Source: Oreohelix idahoensis
Taxonomy: Eukaryota; Mollusca; Gastropoda; Stylommatophora; Oreohelicidae
Reading direction: 5' to 3'
DNA length: 64,000 nucleotides
Assembly: GCA_024509875.1 (NCBI GenBank)
Contig: JAMPIV010006395.1
Coordinates: 124,001-188,000, forward strand
Shown: piece by piece, positions 63,545-64,000 of the stretch
How positions within the stretch are numbered: the first letter of the stretch is position 1
Layout of the letters: every line of letters starts with the position of its first letter
Program-made: the position numbers and the translations under genes
Notes under the pieces: model-generated
What the model was told of the DNA's origin: nothing
What the model saw: the letters and a program-made list of their open reading frames with translations, nothing else
Databases searched by the model: none

Positions 63545-63645
63545 CAAAACATTAATTTGCTTTTACAGGAGCGGTTTCTTTAGTCATTTGTTTTACATGA
63601 CTAGGTTGTCAGCCCCTTGTACATCCTCATATGATATTCCTGAGG
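63545..63645 (-). mobile_element. SINE family A fragment
   Basis: The reverse complement gives GAGGATGTACAAGGGGCTGA, CAACCTAGTCATGTAAAACA and AATGACTAAAGAAACCGCTC, the 5' half of the family. Confidence 0.65.
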
Positions 63646-63784
63646 GTGCGGTGGTCTTATTTTCTTTCTTCATCACCTCAGAGACCTGGTCTACACTTGG
63701 CATTATGCAAATTACAATGAGGGTATTCACGGTTAAAGGTAACATAATCTTAAACACATCCACCATCATACACATATTGACATA

Positions 63785-63815
63785 CACATGTACACACACA
63801 CACACTCACACATGC
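63785..63815. repeat. CA microsatellite
   Basis: A run of ACACACACAC with interruptions (TACACATGTACACACACACA). Confidence 0.85.
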
Positions 63816-64000
63816 ACTAATGTTTTCTCAGTAAGAGAGAGTTAAAAGATACAGGAAAGAAAGAAAAGGGGGAAAATGGCTGTACTGCTTGTAGAAGACA
63901 GAAAAACAAAGACATAAGATGAACCTTTTTGGAAGAAAAAAAAAATAAAAAACTACATGTACAGTGGAATCTCATTAGTATGATTTTTCAAGAGCCTGGA

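Overview
The window is AT-rich eukaryotic DNA from an invertebrate animal, most likely a mollusc. The reasons are RTE- and Tx1-type LINEs, several tRNA-type SINE families, many minisatellites, TTAA-flanked miniature elements and a Gmr1-like LTR retrotransposon. The species cannot be named from sequence alone. I see no operons and almost no host genes. The only host-type coding exon I would defend is a transmembrane C-terminal exon at 33174-33421.

Layout. 1-17.1 kb: an almost full-length but broken RTE LINE (minus strand, 2110-5335), smaller relatives of it, SINE copies, three abutting tandem arrays (7.1-8.4 kb), a restriction-like endonuclease fragment (10.1-10.7 kb) and a second, degraded LINE (14.96-17.07 kb). 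17.15-33.13 kb: the most unusual region, a head-to-tail train of about ten poly(A)-ended insertions, all on the plus strand. In order they are a Tx1-clade LINE; an ORF1-only LINE sitting inside a U2 snRNA sequence; the rest of that U2 with its own poly(A); a short unit; a cDNA-like unit with an ETS domain, later invaded by SINEs and a DDE transposon; another short unit; a repeat-rich unit; two virus nucleoprotein-like cDNAs; and a last short unit with a perfect 13-bp target duplication. A 31-nt stretch from the 5' end of U2 recurs after three of the poly(A) tails and ends at the same base each time. This suggests repeated insertion by a U2-targeting (Keno-like) LINE machinery.

33.17-35.37 kb: the host-type exon and its 3' region. 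35373-43651: a complete Gypsy-class element with 581-bp LTRs, about three differences between the LTRs and a 5-bp target duplication. Its integrase lies before the reverse transcriptase, the domain order of Gmr1-like elements. 44.56-45.94 kb: a young 5'-truncated LINE with target duplication. 47-64 kb: SINEs, LINE fragments, many minisatellites (two grown inside LINE 3' ends) and three TTAA-bounded elements, two of which share one TTAA.

Taken together the window is a transposon sediment. Autonomous LINEs (RTE and Tx1 type) supplied the machinery, and SINEs, snRNA, a host mRNA and viral mRNAs were copied by it. Family names come from motif recognition only; no database search was run.
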